From Vondammii sp040505895 (GTDB lineage: Bacteria; Pseudomonadota; Gammaproteobacteria; Chromatiales; Chromatiaceae): a DNA stretch of 64,000 bases. Positions 1 to 8,536 of this stretch are shown one piece after another. Numbering within the stretch: the stretch's first letter is position 1; every line of letters begins with the position of its first letter. Below the pieces are notes generated by a model. That model had not been told where the DNA came from, did not search any database, and worked only from the letters and a program-made list of their open reading frames with translations. The stretch lies in assembly GCA_040505895.1 (NCBI GenBank), contig JBEVXU010000013.1, positions 49,106 through 113,105 of the forward strand, read 5' to 3'. A program made the position numbers and the translations under genes.

Positions 1-596
1 TCCAGACTCGCAACCCCATGCACCGTGCTCACGAGGAGCTGTGCAAGATGGCAATGGAAGCCGTGGACGCCGATGGTGTGGTAATTCATATGCTGCTGGG
101 TAAACTGAAGCCTGGTGACATTCCCGCCCCTGTACGTGATGATGCTATCCGCAAGATGTCAGAGCTCTACTTCCCGCCCAACTCGGTTATGGTTACCGGC
201 TACGGCTTCGATATGCTCTATGCCGGTCCCCGTGAAGCTGTTCTGCACGCCTATTTCCGTCAGAATATGGGCTCCACCCACTTCATCATCGGCCGTGACC
301 ATGCCGGTGTGGGTGACTACTACGGTGCTTTTGATGCTCAGACCATCTTCGACGATGAGGTACCTGAGGGCGCAATGGATATCGAGATATTCAAAGCCGA
401 CCACACCGCTTACTCGAAGAAGCTTAACCGGGTGGTAATGATGCGTGACGCACCGGACCACGCCAAGGAGGATTTTGTCCTCCTCTCTGGTACCAAAGTA
501 CGTGAGATGCTGGGAAAGGGCATGGCGCCTCCTCCTGAGTTCTCACGCCCCGAGGTGGCCGATATCCTGATGGCCTACTACAAGACTTTGAGCTGA
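1..596 (+). CDS. sat: Sulfate adenylyltransferase (ATP sulfurylase), C-terminal part
   Basis: The gene is cut by the left edge; the open frame is already running at base 3. The visible part opens with the ATP sulfurylase signature Q-T-R-N-P-x-H-R-A-H-E, whose two histidines belong to the nucleotide-binding HxxH-type motif, and later shows GRDHAGVGDYYG, a second hallmark of the family. About 197 residues are present out of roughly 400 for the single-domain prokaryotic enzyme. The enzyme interconverts APS plus pyrophosphate and ATP plus sulfate in the cytoplasm. The homo-oligomeric Sat form is the one used with AprAB, either in sulfur oxidation (ATP-forming) or in sulfate reduction; I infer oxidation from the gammaproteobacterial context. 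No APS-kinase domain follows. A strong terminator lies 45 bp downstream, so this is the last gene of its transcript. Confidence 0.95.
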   Translation, partial: QTRNPMHRAHEELCKMAMEAVDADGVVIHMLLGKLKPGDIPAPVRDDAIRKMSELYFPPNSVMVTGYGFDMLYAGPREAVLHAYFRQNMGSTHFIIGRDHAGVGDYYGAFDAQTIFDDEVPEGAMDIEIFKADHTAYSKKLNRVVMMRDAPDHAKEDFVLLSGTKVREMLGKGMAPPPEFSRPEVADILMAYYKTLS

Positions 597-640
597 GTCT
601 CCATCAGGTTGTAAAACAGCCTGCGCTGTTTACAACACAT

Positions 641-679
641 AAAAAACCCGCACTCCATCATCGGAGTGCGGGTTTTTTT
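641..679 (+). terminator. Rho-independent terminator after sat
   Basis: A perfect 10-bp GC-rich stem (cccgcactcc at 647-656 pairing with ggagtgcggg at 663-672) with a 6-base loop is followed by seven T and preceded by a run of A. It can terminate sat and, because of the A run, possibly transcripts from the opposite strand as well. Confidence 0.93.
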
Positions 680-719
680 AGGCTTATTGAGTGACTTATT
701 ACTCAAGTTTCGGAGTTCG

Positions 720-886
720 TTAGCCCCCTCTCCCTCAGGGAGATGCCTACATGGATGTAGGTAGTAGAGCAACGCAGGAGCAGCTTGCCGAGGGTTGGGG
801 TGAGGGGAGTTGAAAAGCTAACGCTTTGATTCTTCTGATTTCCCTCATCCTGTCCTTCTCCCTGAGGGAGAAGGGACGGCATATCC
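720..886. repeat. Intergenic repeat with 'ctccctgagggag' palindromes
   Basis: The stretch carries two short palindromes of the type ctccctcagggag (about 729-741 and 859-872) and a small inverted repeat ctacatggatgtag near 747-762. A related arrangement is present around 18340-18575 elsewhere in this window, which marks it as a dispersed non-coding repeat. Short open frames that run through it are not believable genes. Confidence 0.6.
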
Positions 887-925
887 AAGACCTTTTACGT
901 CATTTGAACTCCGACACTTGAGTTA

Positions 926-1780
926 TTAGCGGAGATTTTCCTTGTAGGAGGGGATCTCTGCGTTCAGTGCTTGTGAAAAGTTGGCAAAATCCATGGTGAC
1001 CGTTGCCAGCTCAACACCGGCAAAATTACACCCCGCAACGTTGGCGCTACGCAGAATAGCTCCTCCCAATACAGCGTCACTGAAATCGACATCGGCAAGA
1101 TTCGCGTTACGAAAATTCGCATCTTCAGCAGAGATGCCCCGCATTTTTGCACCAGTCAGCTTGGCGTTTTCAAAGTTGGCGAGGTTGATAACGGTAAAGC
1201 CCGCAGGGCTGCAAGATTCTAAAACAGCCCCCGACAGGTCTGCAGAGATGAGAACGGCATCATTGAGGTGGCTGTCACTGAGGTTACTCTGACTGAGGTC
1301 AGCATCTCTGAGATTGGCCCTGATGAACAGCGCATTGATAGCGGTAACCGAGGTGAGATTACAGGAGGAGAAGTCAGCACGTCGCATGTCGGCACGGGTA
1401 AGTGTGGCTCCGACCAGATTACTCCCCCTAAATTCAACATTTCTCAGGTCTGCTCGGCTGAGATCAGCTCCAGAGAGGTCACATTGCAGCATCATGGTTG
1501 CCAGGGTATGACTTCCCGCCCCGAGCTTGGCGCCGCTCAAGTTGGCACCGTTCAGGTTGGCACTGTTTAGACAGGCCGAGGTAAGAGTGGCGCCACTTAG
1601 ATCGGCACCACTGAGATCCGCATCCGAGAGGTCTACATGCTCCATTCGGGTGTTACGTAAATCGGCGCCCGCAAGGTCTGCACCGGCAAGCCGCATCTCC
1701 CTGAGGTCTGCGCCTGCAAGGCTACTCTGCTCAATTGTGGCCAGTAGATCACCACTACTCTTGTGCCTGATATCAACCAT
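926..1780 (-). CDS. Pentapeptide-repeat protein
   Basis: The 284-residue protein consists almost entirely of tandem A(D/N)Lxx pentapeptides, for example ADLRNTRMEHVDLSDADLSG, from about residue 20 to residue 270. This pattern folds into a right-handed quadrilateral beta helix. There is no signal peptide or membrane segment, so it is probably cytoplasmic. A GGAG ribosome binding site lies six bases before the ATG. Family members include gyrase-protecting Qnr/MfpA-like proteins and many of unknown role; nothing here points to one particular function. It is followed on the same strand by the Sel1-like gene's upstream space, but the wide gap argues against tight co-transcription. Confidence 0.85.
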   Translation of the reverse strand: MVDIRHKSSGDLLATIEQSSLAGADLREMRLAGADLAGADLRNTRMEHVDLSDADLSGADLSGATLTSACLNSANLNGANLSGAKLGAGSHTLATMMLQCDLSGADLSRADLRNVEFRGSNLVGATLTRADMRRADFSSCNLTSVTAINALFIRANLRDADLSQSNLSDSHLNDAVLISADLSGAVLESCSPAGFTVINLANFENAKLTGAKMRGISAEDANFRNANLADVDFSDAVLGGAILRSANVAGCNFAGVELATVTMDFANFSQALNAEIPSYKENLR

Positions 1781-1842
1781 TACTGACTCCCTTATCGTTG
1801 TCCTCTTAGTTGAAGTTTAACCTACTGACACAAAATTTCTTC

Positions 1843-2220
1843 CTAATCCGAATTTTCCTCCAGTCGGCGCTTCTCCTCCTTAAAAGCCAGTTCCGACTGC
1901 TCAATCTGTTCGCGGGTCATTGCGGCCGCCGCCGCACGTTGAAACCTCTCGGCTTCCTTGTCTCCAGTGTCGGCGGCTAAACCGAACCAGACATAGGCTT
2001 TCTGATAGTCTTTATCGACTCCGACACCGTAGAGATAGAGCGCGGCGAGCTTGCCATAAGCTCGGATATCTTTAGCCTGAACCGCCTTACGATACTGCTC
2101 CACGGCAGTGACATGATCGCCGCTTCTATAAGCAGCTTCGGCCGCCTCAAAATCAGCGTAGAGAGGGGTGTGGAAAAGTGTGAGGAAGGGGAGTAAAAGT
2201 GCTTTATGGAATCGTTTCAT
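1843..2220 (-). CDS. Sel1/TPR-like repeat protein, exported
   Basis: The 125-residue protein starts with a signal peptide (MKRFHKALLLPFLTLFHTPLYA, cleavage expected after the A at about residue 22). It continues with a TPR/Sel1-type helical repeat: a first helix pair at about residues 23-55 and a Sel1 unit around 'AALYLYGVGVDKDYQKAYVW' followed by 'AADTGDKEAE'. The C-terminus is a charged helix rich in E and K. Such small periplasmic Sel1 proteins usually mediate protein-protein contacts; no partner can be named. It lies between the pentapeptide protein and the thioredoxin-like gene, all on the minus strand, with gaps of 62 and 143 bp. Confidence 0.75.
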   Translation of the reverse strand: MKRFHKALLLPFLTLFHTPLYADFEAAEAAYRSGDHVTAVEQYRKAVQAKDIRAYGKLAALYLYGVGVDKDYQKAYVWFGLAADTGDKEAERFQRAAAAAMTREQIEQSELAFKEEKRRLEENSD

Positions 2221-2363
2221 TTCGTCACAGCTGCTGGTTGGATGTAAAACAACATTATAAACCAGGAGTTGAAGGCAAAAAAAGTAGTTAGATCAAGTAG
2301 CGCTGTCAGCGCTGAATTAGCTGACGATAGAAGACATGGAGGATAACTCCCCCATGGTCTTTT

Positions 2364-2846
2364 TTAGAGTTTGTTTAAAGAAGCCTGTGCATCCTTGATG
2401 GCGGTTGCCAGGTAGTCTTTGTACTCAGTGACATTGTTATAGCCAATGATCGGTGAAGTCAGCTGATTACCGTTGTAGTCAAGCAGTACCACGGTAGGGG
2501 TGGCATATATCTTGTAGCGATCAACAAAGATTCTGCTGCGAACACGATCACCATCAAAATCGACTACCTTGCCGCCACTGCTAATATTGAACTCATTGAT
2601 ATGAACCTGTTTATCCAGTTCACCATCTTGCATTAGGGGCTTAAGCAGGTCACTCTTCAATTTGTCACAATAGACGCAGCCTTCAGAGCTGAATACAACC
2701 ATCACTGGGAGTTGATCACTGTGGGCATTCATCGCTTCGGCTTCCCAGTCTGTGGCCAGTGTGATTTCTGATGCAGATACTGAAGAGATCGCCTGAATAG
2801 AGGTGATAATGAGGAGAGTCGCAATTAGGGTCAAGTACTGCTTCAT
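2364..2846 (-). CDS. Periplasmic thioredoxin-like protein (SoxW-like)
   Basis: The 160-residue protein has an N-terminal signal peptide of about 25 residues ending near ISSVSA. A thioredoxin fold follows, with the active-site motif C-V-Y-C in 'VVFSSEGCVYCDKL' and the cis-proline loop 'YATPTVVLLD' about 65 residues later. The spacing and the insertion before the cis-Pro resemble periplasmic SoxW/DsbD-gamma-like thioredoxins that keep partner cysteines reduced. A role in sulfur oxidation is possible given the neighbouring sat, but no sox gene is in view, so the substrate is unknown. The gene stands alone, with long AT-rich upstream DNA shared with the divergent Nudix gene. Confidence 0.78.
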   Translation of the reverse strand: MKQYLTLIATLLIITSIQAISSVSASEITLATDWEAEAMNAHSDQLPVMVVFSSEGCVYCDKLKSDLLKPLMQDGELDKQVHINEFNISSGGKVVDFDGDRVRSRIFVDRYKIYATPTVVLLDYNGNQLTSPIIGYNNVTEYKDYLATAIKDAQASLNKL

Positions 2847-2972
2847 TGATCTAGACTTGAAATGCTTAAGAATATAAGAATTTTATAATATACATTAATA
2901 GAAGGCAAGTTTTTCCCGCCATTAAGTACGCTTTTTGTCCTTCCAAGGAATTATAGTCAGGTATTTTAAAAT

Positions 2973-3572
2973 ATGGAGTACAACTTCACACTTTTATCCA
3001 GCAAGACTGAGTTTCAGGGTTTTTTGAAACTGAATCGCTATCAGCTTACACATAACCTCTTTGCCGGTGGTGAGAGTCAGGTATTAACCCGTGAACGTGT
3101 CGAAAGCTTTCGGGCAGCCAGCGTGCTCCTGTACGACCCGCAAATGGATGCTGTAGTGATGATCGAACAGTTCAGAATTGGCGCAATGGAACACTCGGAA
3201 GGGGCATGGGTGTTGGAAATAATCGGCGGAATCATAGAGGGGGAGGCCACCCCCGAAGGAGTGGCCAGACGCGAAGCCATGGAAGAGGCGGGCTGCCGGA
3301 TCACCGACATCATCGATATCTGTGAATTCATGGTGAGTCCGGGTACATCCACAGAGCGTATCCACCTCTATTGTGGCCGTGTTGATGCTTCAAAGGCTGG
3401 TGGTATACACGGCCTGGAAGAGGAGGGTGAAGACATCCGGGTAGATGTGCTGCCGGCTGACGAAGTGATCGGAGAGCTCTACGGAGGGCGCGTTAACTCT
3501 ACCAGCTCAATAATTGCGGTTCAGTGGTTGACGGCAAACCGACAGCGGCTTCAAAAGGCGTGGTCCAAGTAG
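2973..3572 (+). CDS. nudF: ADP-ribose pyrophosphatase (Nudix)
   Basis: The 199-residue protein has a complete Nudix box within 'GGIIEGEATPEGVARREAMEEAG', matching Gx5Ex7REUxEExGU, where the glutamates bind the catalytic Mg2+. The E-Q-F-R-x-G-A segment before it and the 'NSTSSIIAVQWL' C-terminal helix are typical of the NudF/TrgB ADP-ribose pyrophosphatases, which hydrolyse ADP-ribose to AMP and ribose-5-phosphate in the cytosol. Length matches the family (about 200-210 residues). In many gammaproteobacteria nudF sits near tolC, but here the next gene is a type I exporter. It is divergent from the thioredoxin-like gene. Confidence 0.9.
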   Translation: MEYNFTLLSSKTEFQGFLKLNRYQLTHNLFAGGESQVLTRERVESFRAASVLLYDPQMDAVVMIEQFRIGAMEHSEGAWVLEIIGGIIEGEATPEGVARREAMEEAGCRITDIIDICEFMVSPGTSTERIHLYCGRVDASKAGGIHGLEEEGEDIRVDVLPADEVIGELYGGRVNSTSSIIAVQWLTANRQRLQKAWSK

Positions 3573-3764
3573 CAGTCACCCGGTAACAGATGCTTTCTTC
3601 TAGTTATCTCATCCCGATGCATAGTGAAACCCTGTGAATTTAACGTCTTACCGTCTCTTCGTTCGTGGTACATCTATGTGCCACTACGACAGCCTGTGGC
3701 AGGATGAGGAGGGCCATTATTTTTTTGCATATTTTAAATAATAAGAAGTAAAGAAATAAAATGA

Positions 3765-3794
3765 TTGACATAACCCTGATATTTGTAGTTTTAT
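3765..3794 (+). promoter_or_regulatory. Possible sigma70-type promoter before the type I secretion genes
   Basis: A consensus -35 box TTGACA at 3765-3770 lies in an AT-rich stretch about 75 bp before the exporter start. The best -10 candidate (TTTTAT, 3789-3794, 18-bp spacer) is poor, so only the -35 element is convincing. Confidence 0.3.
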
Positions 3795-3844
3795 GGGATA
3801 GGAAGTTAATTATATAAGAATAAAGCCTACTAAAAGGATTTAGG

Positions 3845-6076
3845 ATGGGGGTTAAGGGAAGTAATTCAGAAGGGGTAGAGGATATTGACCCTTCGGCAGA
3901 TATTACAAATGAGAAAGTACCCCAAGAAGAGAGCATAGATACCGGGCTGGCCTGTCTGGTACTGATGGCCCGTTTTCATGGGCTACCTGCCGATGCCAAA
4001 CAGATTGAGCGTCAGTTTACAGATGGCACTCCTCTTTCCGGGTTGATGCTGTTACGTGCTGCCAAGCGTCTGGGGCTGAAAGCAAAACAATCCACCATCA
4101 AGTGGCAGCAACTCGATACAACCCCTCTCCCAGCCATTGCCGAAGATAAAAATGGGCAATATTTTGTCCTTGCTAAAGTCGACAATGACACCATTCTGAT
4201 TCAAGATCCGGCGGCAGGCAGACCACAAACCCTCAATAAAGAGACTTTCCTTGAGCGCTGGTCAGGCTCTCTTATCTATTTCACAAAACGCCTGGGTAAC
4301 CCGACCACAGGCCGCAATTTTGACTTTACCTGGTTTATCCCCTCGCTGGTCAGGTATCGGCGGCTGTTTGGTGAAGTGCTGCTTGCCTCCTTCTTTCTAC
4401 AGCTCTTCGCCTTGGTCACTCCTCTGTTCTTTCAGGTGGTTATCGACAAGGTACTGGTACATCGGGGCTTAACCACCCTGGATGTACTCGCCATTGGGAT
4501 GATTATCATCTCAGTTTTTGATGTGGTGATCGGTGGTATGCGTACCTACCTATTTTCACATACCGCCAACAGGGTTGATGTGGAGCTGGGTGCCAAACTC
4601 TACCAGCACCTTACCGCACTTCCACTGGGCTGGTTCAAGGCGCGCCGGGTGGGTGACAGTGTAGCGCGGGTACGTGAACTGGAAACCATCCGTAACTTCA
4701 TCACCGGCTCGGCCCTCACACTGATCATTGATCTGTCATTCACTGTCGTGTTTTTCGTGGTGATGTACTACTACAGCTCCACACTGACCTATATCGTCCT
4801 TGGTACCATCCCCTTCTATATACTACTGTCGGTTTTTGTCACCCCCGTTCTGCGCTCACGGCTTCATGAAAAGTTTAATCGTGGCGCCGAGAACCAGGCC
4901 TTTCTGGTTGAGTCAGTCTCCGCAGCAGAGACTATCAAGGCGATGGCGGTGGAACCGCAGATGCAGCAGCGATGGGAGGCCCAGTTGGCCGCCTATATCC
5001 GGGCCTCCTTCAAATCAGCCAATCTGGGCAACATCGCCTCCCAAACAGCCAGCCTGATCAACAAGATCACAGTGGTGCTCATCCTCTGGATTGGTGCGCG
5101 CCTTGTAATTAACGGCGAACTCTCTGTGGGTCAACTGGTAGCCTTTAATATGCTGGCCAGCCGGGTCAGTGGCCCCATATTGAAACTGGTGCAACTCTGG
5201 CAGGATTTTCAGCAGGCCTCCATCTCGGTGCAGCGATTGGGAGATATTCTCAATACCAAGCCCGAACCCCAATACAGCCCCAACCGAGCCTCACTGCCGG
5301 AGCTTAAAGGTCATGTCTCTTTTGAGCATGTCGGCTTCCGTTACCGTCCCGATACCCCCACCGTCTTGAACGACGTCAATCTCACGGTCAATGCCGGCGA
5401 TATTGTGGGGATCGTCGGTCGATCCGGTTCAGGTAAAAGTACTATTGCCAAACTGATTCAACGCCTCTATGTCCCGGAGAATGGCCGGGTATTGGTTGAC
5501 GGTGTTGATCTGGCTCAGGTTGAGCCCGGCTGGCTGCGCCGCAATGTCGGTGTAGTTCTGCAGGAGAGTATCCTGTTCAACCGTAGTATTCGCGATAACA
5601 TCGCATTGACCGAACCGGGCATGCCGATGGAGCGGGTTATAGCCGCCGCTACGGCATCCGGCGCTCATGAGTTTATTCTCGAAATGGCCGAGGGCTACGA
5701 CACCATCGTAGGTGAGCAGGGGTCAACTCTCTCTGGTGGTCAGCGCCAACGCATCGCCATTGCCAGGGCCCTCGCCACCAATCCCAGAATACTTATCTTT
5801 GACGAAGCCACCAGCGCACTGGACTACGAATCCGAGAGGATCATCCAGCAAAACATGCGCACCATCTGCCGTGGCCGCACGGTAATTCTCATTGCCCACC
5901 GCCTCAGCACCCTGCGTGAGGCCAGTCATATTCTGGTACTGGAGAAGGGTAGGGTGAGCGAGCAGGGCAGTCATGATGAATTGATAGAAAAAGGGGGACA
6001 GTATGCTCACCTTCATGCACTGCAGGTAGGTGGCCCGGTACCGGTGGGAAAGCAGCAGGCCCAGATAACAGGCTGA
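3845..6076 (+). CDS. Type I secretion ABC transporter/permease (HlyB/RtxB-type)
   Basis: This 743-residue inner-membrane exporter has an N-terminal C39-like domain (about residues 25-150), a six-helix ABC membrane domain (about 165-450) and an ATPase domain (about 495-735). The ATPase has Walker A GRSGSGKST near residue 525, the signature LSGGQRQR near 630 and Walker B ILIFDEATSALD near 649. In the C39-like domain the position of the catalytic cysteine is occupied by Thr33 (DTGLACL instead of DCGxACL). It should therefore bind rather than cleave its substrate, as HlyB does for RTX proteins. It is followed after 35 bp by the HlyD-type adaptor, and the RTX protein 2.5 kb downstream is the obvious cargo. 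No TolC-type outer-membrane gene is in view. Confidence 0.95.
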   Translation: MGVKGSNSEGVEDIDPSADITNEKVPQEESIDTGLACLVLMARFHGLPADAKQIERQFTDGTPLSGLMLLRAAKRLGLKAKQSTIKWQQLDTTPLPAIAEDKNGQYFVLAKVDNDTILIQDPAAGRPQTLNKETFLERWSGSLIYFTKRLGNPTTGRNFDFTWFIPSLVRYRRLFGEVLLASFFLQLFALVTPLFFQVVIDKVLVHRGLTTLDVLAIGMIIISVFDVVIGGMRTYLFSHTANRVDVELGAKLYQHLTALPLGWFKARRVGDSVARVRELETIRNFITGSALTLIIDLSFTVVFFVVMYYYSSTLTYIVLGTIPFYILLSVFVTPVLRSRLHEKFNRGAENQAFLVESVSAAETIKAMAVEPQMQQRWEAQLAAYIRASFKSANLGNIASQTASLINKITVVLILWIGARLVINGELSVGQLVAFNMLASRVSGPILKLVQLWQDFQQASISVQRLGDILNTKPEPQYSPNRASLPELKGHVSFEHVGFRYRPDTPTVLNDVNLTVNAGDIVGIVGRSGSGKSTIAKLIQRLYVPENGRVLVDGVDLAQVEPGWLRRNVGVVLQESILFNRSIRDNIALTEPGMPMERVIAAATASGAHEFILEMAEGYDTIVGEQGSTLSGGQRQRIAIARALATNPRILIFDEATSALDYESERIIQQNMRTICRGRTVILIAHRLSTLREASHILVLEKGRVSEQGSHDELIEKGGQYAHLHALQVGGPVPVGKQQAQITG

Positions 6077-6111
6077 GATATTGAAATGGAATTAAATGGA
6101 GAGCGGGATTT

Positions 6112-7527
6112 GTGAGTGGTGTGACCGATAATCTAAAACGACATGGTGCCGTGTTTATCAATGCATGGCGGCATCGTAACCAGCTCACTGAAACAAAGCG
6201 CTCACGTCAGGAGCTTGAGTTCCTGCCTGCCGCACTTGAAGTACAGCAGACCCCACCATCGCCTATAGGCCGGGTTATCCTCTGGCTTATTATATCTTTC
6301 GCCGTCATTGCCGTTATCTGGGCCTCGGTGGGAGAGATCGATATCGTTGCCGTAGCCCATGGCAAGATAATCCCCGCCGGTAAAAGCAAGGTGATTCAGG
6401 CCTATGAGATCGGCAAGGTCACGGCTATCCATATCGAGGAGGGAGAGCGCGTAACAAAGGGTGACCTGCTGATTGAGCTCGACTCCAGCATGACCAGTGC
6501 AGACCATACTCGGCTGACACAGGAACTCTCAATGGAGTTGGCGGTACATGCCAGACTCACCGCATTGGTCAAAGCAGCAGGAACTGGAGAGATTACCCCC
6601 CCCAGACTGAGTGTTGTTGAGAAGACAAAGGAAGAACATATTCATGAACAGCAGCTCATCCTTCATGCTGAATTGAAAGAACACCAGAGTAAGTTAAAGA
6701 CCCACCAGGAGACCATTGCCCAATACCTGGCCAGTGCAGAGACCCTTAAGGAGCAGATCAAGAAAGTGGAATCCATTATTCCACTTATCAACAGACGACG
6801 GGACTCCGTCAAGAATCTCTTCGACAAAAAACATATATCCGAGACCGAATACCTGAAACTGGAGCAGGAGCGTATCGAGGCGGTGCAGACCCTGGCCGCA
6901 CAACAGAGCGAACTCAAGGAGACACAAAAGAGAATCGACCAGGCCCGTTCCCAGTATGAAAGCTACGAGGCAGAGTTCAGCAGCAGGCTACTGCAACAGA
7001 AAGCGGAGATCCAACGCAAGATAGAAGGTTTGGAACAAGAGCTCATTAAAGCCGTTACACGTCAGGCACTGTTACGCATCACATCACCGGTAAGCGGACA
7101 GGTACAGCAGTTGTCAGTCCACACCATCGGTGCGGTGGTTAAGCCTGCAGAATCCCTGATGATGATTATCCCGGAAACCAGAGGGCTTGAAGTCGAGGCG
7201 TTTATCGAAAACAAAGACATCGGATTTATCCACAAAGCACAACAGGCAGAGATAAAGGTAGATGCCTTTCCCTTCAATAAATACGGCACTATCGATGGCA
7301 GAATAATCAGCCTTTCAAACGATGCCATAGAGCATGAAAAACTAGGCTGGAGATTTCTGGCAAGAGTGAGCATGGAAAAGAACCAGATGAGTGTTGAAGG
7401 TAAGCAGATCAACCTGACCCCCGGCATGTCTGCATCAGTAGAGATAAAGACTGGAAAACGTAGGGTGATGGAGTTTTTTCTCAGTCCGTTGTTGAAGGGG
7501 ATGAAAGAGTCTGTAAGAGAGCGGTGA
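6112..7527 (+). CDS. Type I secretion periplasmic adaptor (HlyD family)
   Basis: The 471-residue protein starts at GTG (6112), with GGAGAGCGGG just upstream. It has a short cytoplasmic tail, one membrane helix at about residues 47-68, a first lipoyl half ('GKIIPAGKSKVIQAYEIG'), a long coiled coil (about residues 130-320), the second lipoyl half ('ITSPVSGQVQQLSV') and a beta-barrel C-terminal domain ending in the family motif 'LTPGMSASVEIKTGKRRV'. It bridges the ABC transporter to an outer-membrane TolC-like channel. It is co-directional with the exporter gene and very probably in one transcript with it. Confidence 0.95.
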   Translation: MSGVTDNLKRHGAVFINAWRHRNQLTETKRSRQELEFLPAALEVQQTPPSPIGRVILWLIISFAVIAVIWASVGEIDIVAVAHGKIIPAGKSKVIQAYEIGKVTAIHIEEGERVTKGDLLIELDSSMTSADHTRLTQELSMELAVHARLTALVKAAGTGEITPPRLSVVEKTKEEHIHEQQLILHAELKEHQSKLKTHQETIAQYLASAETLKEQIKKVESIIPLINRRRDSVKNLFDKKHISETEYLKLEQERIEAVQTLAAQQSELKETQKRIDQARSQYESYEAEFSSRLLQQKAEIQRKIEGLEQELIKAVTRQALLRITSPVSGQVQQLSVHTIGAVVKPAESLMMIIPETRGLEVEAFIENKDIGFIHKAQQAEIKVDAFPFNKYGTIDGRIISLSNDAIEHEKLGWRFLARVSMEKNQMSVEGKQINLTPGMSASVEIKTGKRRVMEFFLSPLLKGMKESVRER

Positions 7528-7558
7528 TACGACTATGAAAATAATTACCAACAAAATA

Positions 7559-7692
7559 GGTAACTATTCAGTGGCACCTGTTTATGGGTTACTTTCGCCA
7601 GGGGTCGGAGTCGATTGTGCCAAGATTAGTGGTAATTACCACCTATTTCCGATGCAATCGACTCCGACCCCGTACCCAACTGAATAGTTACC
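7559..7692. mobile_element. MITE/REP-like palindromic element
   Basis: Perfect 14-bp terminal inverted repeats (ggtaactattcagt at 7559-7572; its complement at 7679-7692) enclose a second perfect 17-bp inverted pair (ggggtcggagtcgattg at 7602-7618 and its complement at 7655-7671). The 134-bp unit has no coding capacity and is flanked by the direct repeat aaaata (7553-7558 and 7693-7698), which looks like a target-site duplication. The inner arm resembles sequences I associate with IS200/REP-type elements, but I cannot name a family. It separates the exporter genes from the substrate gene. Confidence 0.75.
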
Positions 7693-7774
7693 AAAATAGA
7701 TGATTATGTTTCGACATACCCCCATCTGCCCTAATTATTTTAAACCAAAGAAGTGATAAATACAGGATACATAG

Positions 7775-8521
7775 ATGAAGCTATATATTAGTGATCTTTC
7801 AATTTACGTACTGGTATTTACCTACCTGCCACTTGTCATATATCTCTTGGTTCGTCTTTTATTCAATAGAAACCTGAGTAAATTTGCAAAGACGGTATCA
7901 ATTGCAGTTGCAATACCGATTATCTATGCCATTCCTTTTGGTGATGTCACCCTCAACTCCATGGCAATGGCCAGAGCCTGTCCGCAAGCCGGTCTGCATG
8001 TTTACAAGAAGGTGAAAGTGGATGGCTATCTGGACAGCAGTGCAGTGTCAAGAAACATGGAAAAACATGGCTATCTTTTTATGGAGTCCTATGTGATCGG
8101 TGGTGGATATGCCCGTCATGACCTTCAAGAAGACGGATCGATAAAAGAAACCTTTATGGATAAGCCAACGGCAGAGTATGAAGTGGTATACAAAAGCTAC
8201 TATCGGAAAAGAGATGGCACTTTCCGCATGGTGTATTCACGAGATGAGTCCTCTGTCTATCCATCAGAAGACAACCTCAAAGCGTTGCCAGGAGGAGAAA
8301 CGCGTATTGGTGGAATGCATCGCTGGCAAGCGCGTAACCGCATTACAGGCGAAGTGATTGGTGAGTGGATCACCTTTGGGCCACTTCATGGTTGGCTTGA
8401 TAGGATATTTCTCAACCGCCTATTTGGAGCAAGTCTTAGTGGGTGTAGTGGGCGTTCAACTTGGCCTGAGTCTGACTATTCAAATTTTAGACACATTATA
8501 TTGCAACCAAAGAAATCATAA
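7775..8521 (+). CDS. Unrecognised membrane-anchored protein upstream of the RTX gene
   Basis: I do not recognise this 248-residue protein. It has two hydrophobic helices near the N-terminus (about residues 8-29 and 38-56) and then a soluble domain of about 190 residues with many Tyr, Arg and Gly. That domain includes an internal 'YVIGGGYARHD' and a C-terminal 'WITFGPLHGWLDRIF' stretch. With two helices the soluble part would lie on the same side of the membrane as the N-terminus. Its stop codon is only 15 bp before the RTX start, with the ribosome binding site GGGAGG between them, so the two are almost certainly co-transcribed. A self-protection or secretion-assistance role for the downstream lipase-like RTX protein is possible, but this is inference from position only. 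Confidence 0.7.
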   Translation: MKLYISDLSIYVLVFTYLPLVIYLLVRLLFNRNLSKFAKTVSIAVAIPIIYAIPFGDVTLNSMAMARACPQAGLHVYKKVKVDGYLDSSAVSRNMEKHGYLFMESYVIGGGYARHDLQEDGSIKETFMDKPTAEYEVVYKSYYRKRDGTFRMVYSRDESSVYPSEDNLKALPGGETRIGGMHRWQARNRITGEVIGEWITFGPLHGWLDRIFLNRLFGASLSGCSGRSTWPESDYSNFRHIILQPKKS

Positions 8522-8536
8522 GTTAGGGAGGACATC

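Noticed and set aside
703..888. Small open frames across the intergenic repeat
   Set aside because: They consist of repeat sequence seen elsewhere in the window and have no start signals.
2330..2366. Hairpin followed by a T run on the plus strand
   Set aside because: The stem is imperfect (one bulge) and no plus-strand gene ends before it; on the minus strand, where genes run, there is no T run after it.
3845..4300. C39 bacteriocin-processing peptidase at the exporter N-terminus
   Set aside because: The catalytic cysteine position is Thr33, so this is a C39-like, non-cleaving domain as in HlyB; the cargo is an RTX protein without a leader.
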